From Enoplolaimus lenunculus (taxonomy: Eukaryota > Nematoda > Enoplea > Enoplida > Thoracostomopsidae), in the NCBI GenBank assembly GCA_030248215.1, contig JASANG010002669.1, forward strand, positions 16,001 through 80,000: 64,000 bases of DNA, read 5' to 3'. A program made the translations under genes and the position numbers. Positions 63,632 through 64,000 of the stretch are shown piece by piece (the first letter of the stretch is position 1; each line of letters starts with the position of its first letter). The notes beneath the pieces were generated by a model that was given only the letters and a program-made list of their open reading frames with translations, did no database searches and was not told the origin of the DNA.

Positions 63632-64000
63632 GGAAGGAACAGTATTACGAGCATATTCTAAACCTAAGCCGAATCCTAAGCCGAATCCTAAGCCTAAGCC
63701 TAAGCCTAAAAGCCTAAGCCTAAGCCTAAGTCTAAGCCTAAGCCTAAGCCTAAGCCTAAGCCTAAGCCTAAGCCTAAGCCTAAGCACTATTTTTAAGCCT
63801 AAGCCTAATTTTGGGCACAACTCTAAGCCTAAGCCTATATGACTAAGCATAAGGGTAAACAATGAGCATAGCCGGCCTGCCTAAGCTCAAGCCTAAGCTT
63901 AGAATGAGCATATTCCTAAGCCTAAGCCTAAGCCTATGCCTATTTTAACGCATAAGAAGGAAGGAACAGTATTACGAGCGCATTAGCCTAAGCCTAAGCC
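63632..64000 (-). repeat. Longest TTAGGC array; tandem family A-like core running off the window
   Basis: AAGGAAGGAACAGTATTACG occurs at 63632 and again at 63956, heading two cores. The first contains about 15 consecutive CCTAAG hexamers (63696-63785), the longest perfect run in the window, then interrupted units. No GGCC end was seen before the window stops. Confidence 0.75.

Noticed and set aside
63632-64000. True chromosome end
   Set aside because: The hexamer run is short, interrupted and followed by a second element head; the same hexamers occur interstitially throughout the window.
1-64000. Bacterial or contaminant origin of the window
   Set aside because: Four spliced metazoan-type genes and dispersed repeats within their introns show a single eukaryotic source.

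Overview
This is a eukaryotic, AT-rich, repeat-dense window with four multi-exon host genes. They were assembled here by reading splice signals, reading frames and family motifs by eye; no search was run. The best guess at the organism is a nematode, possibly an early-branching, repeat-rich lineage. Three things point that way: an EFF-1/AFF-1-type cell-cell fusogen, a family best known from nematodes; acceptors that are mostly TTTCAG or TTTTAG; and a pervasive TTAGGC/GCCTAA hexamer, which is the nematode telomere unit. The lineage call is an inference.

Layout. 1-5354: repeats only. 5355-7834 (+): EFF-1/AFF-1-like fusogen in two exons, with a MITE filling the intron. 9580-9861 (+): unassigned small ORF. 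10514-15739 (+): WRAP53/TCAB1 telomerase Cajal-body protein homologue in 11 exons, with a partially duplicated exon and one abnormal 5' splice site. 15740-24700: about 9 kb of repeats and apparently empty DNA. 24733-47200 (+): Na+-coupled bicarbonate transporter (SLC4, NBC/NDCBE group) in at least 22 exons; its most 5' exon(s) were not found. 49316-57052 (-): tincar-family 8-TM protein in 4 exons with a very long Gln/Asn/Ser-rich tail, convergent with the SLC4 gene. 57053-64000: repeats only.

Repeats dominate the noncoding DNA. The most striking are two families of short inverted-repeat elements, A and B, whose core is an array of telomere-like TTAGGC hexamers. Family A ends in GGCCCATGTAAAGATCAGGG-like sequence and family B in GGCCCATGTTACTTTAAGGG-like sequence. 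Other families are: C, a TA-flanked MITE; D, a TIR element with a CpG-rich GACGG minisatellite core; E, a TIR element with a tRNA-like core; and F, G, H, I, J, M and P, further short TIR or palindromic repeats. There are also a long-TIR element with TTA target duplications, a TIR element with TAA duplications inside an AT satellite, a tRNA-derived SINE with a 7-bp duplication, and several mini- and microsatellites. No LTR element, LINE, CRISPR array or rRNA was recognised.

The four genes have unrelated roles: membrane fusion, telomerase/scaRNA trafficking, ion transport, and a developmental membrane protein. They do not form a functional cluster. The notable juxtaposition is a telomerase-trafficking gene in a genome where the telomeric hexamer has become the interior of dispersed transposon-like elements.
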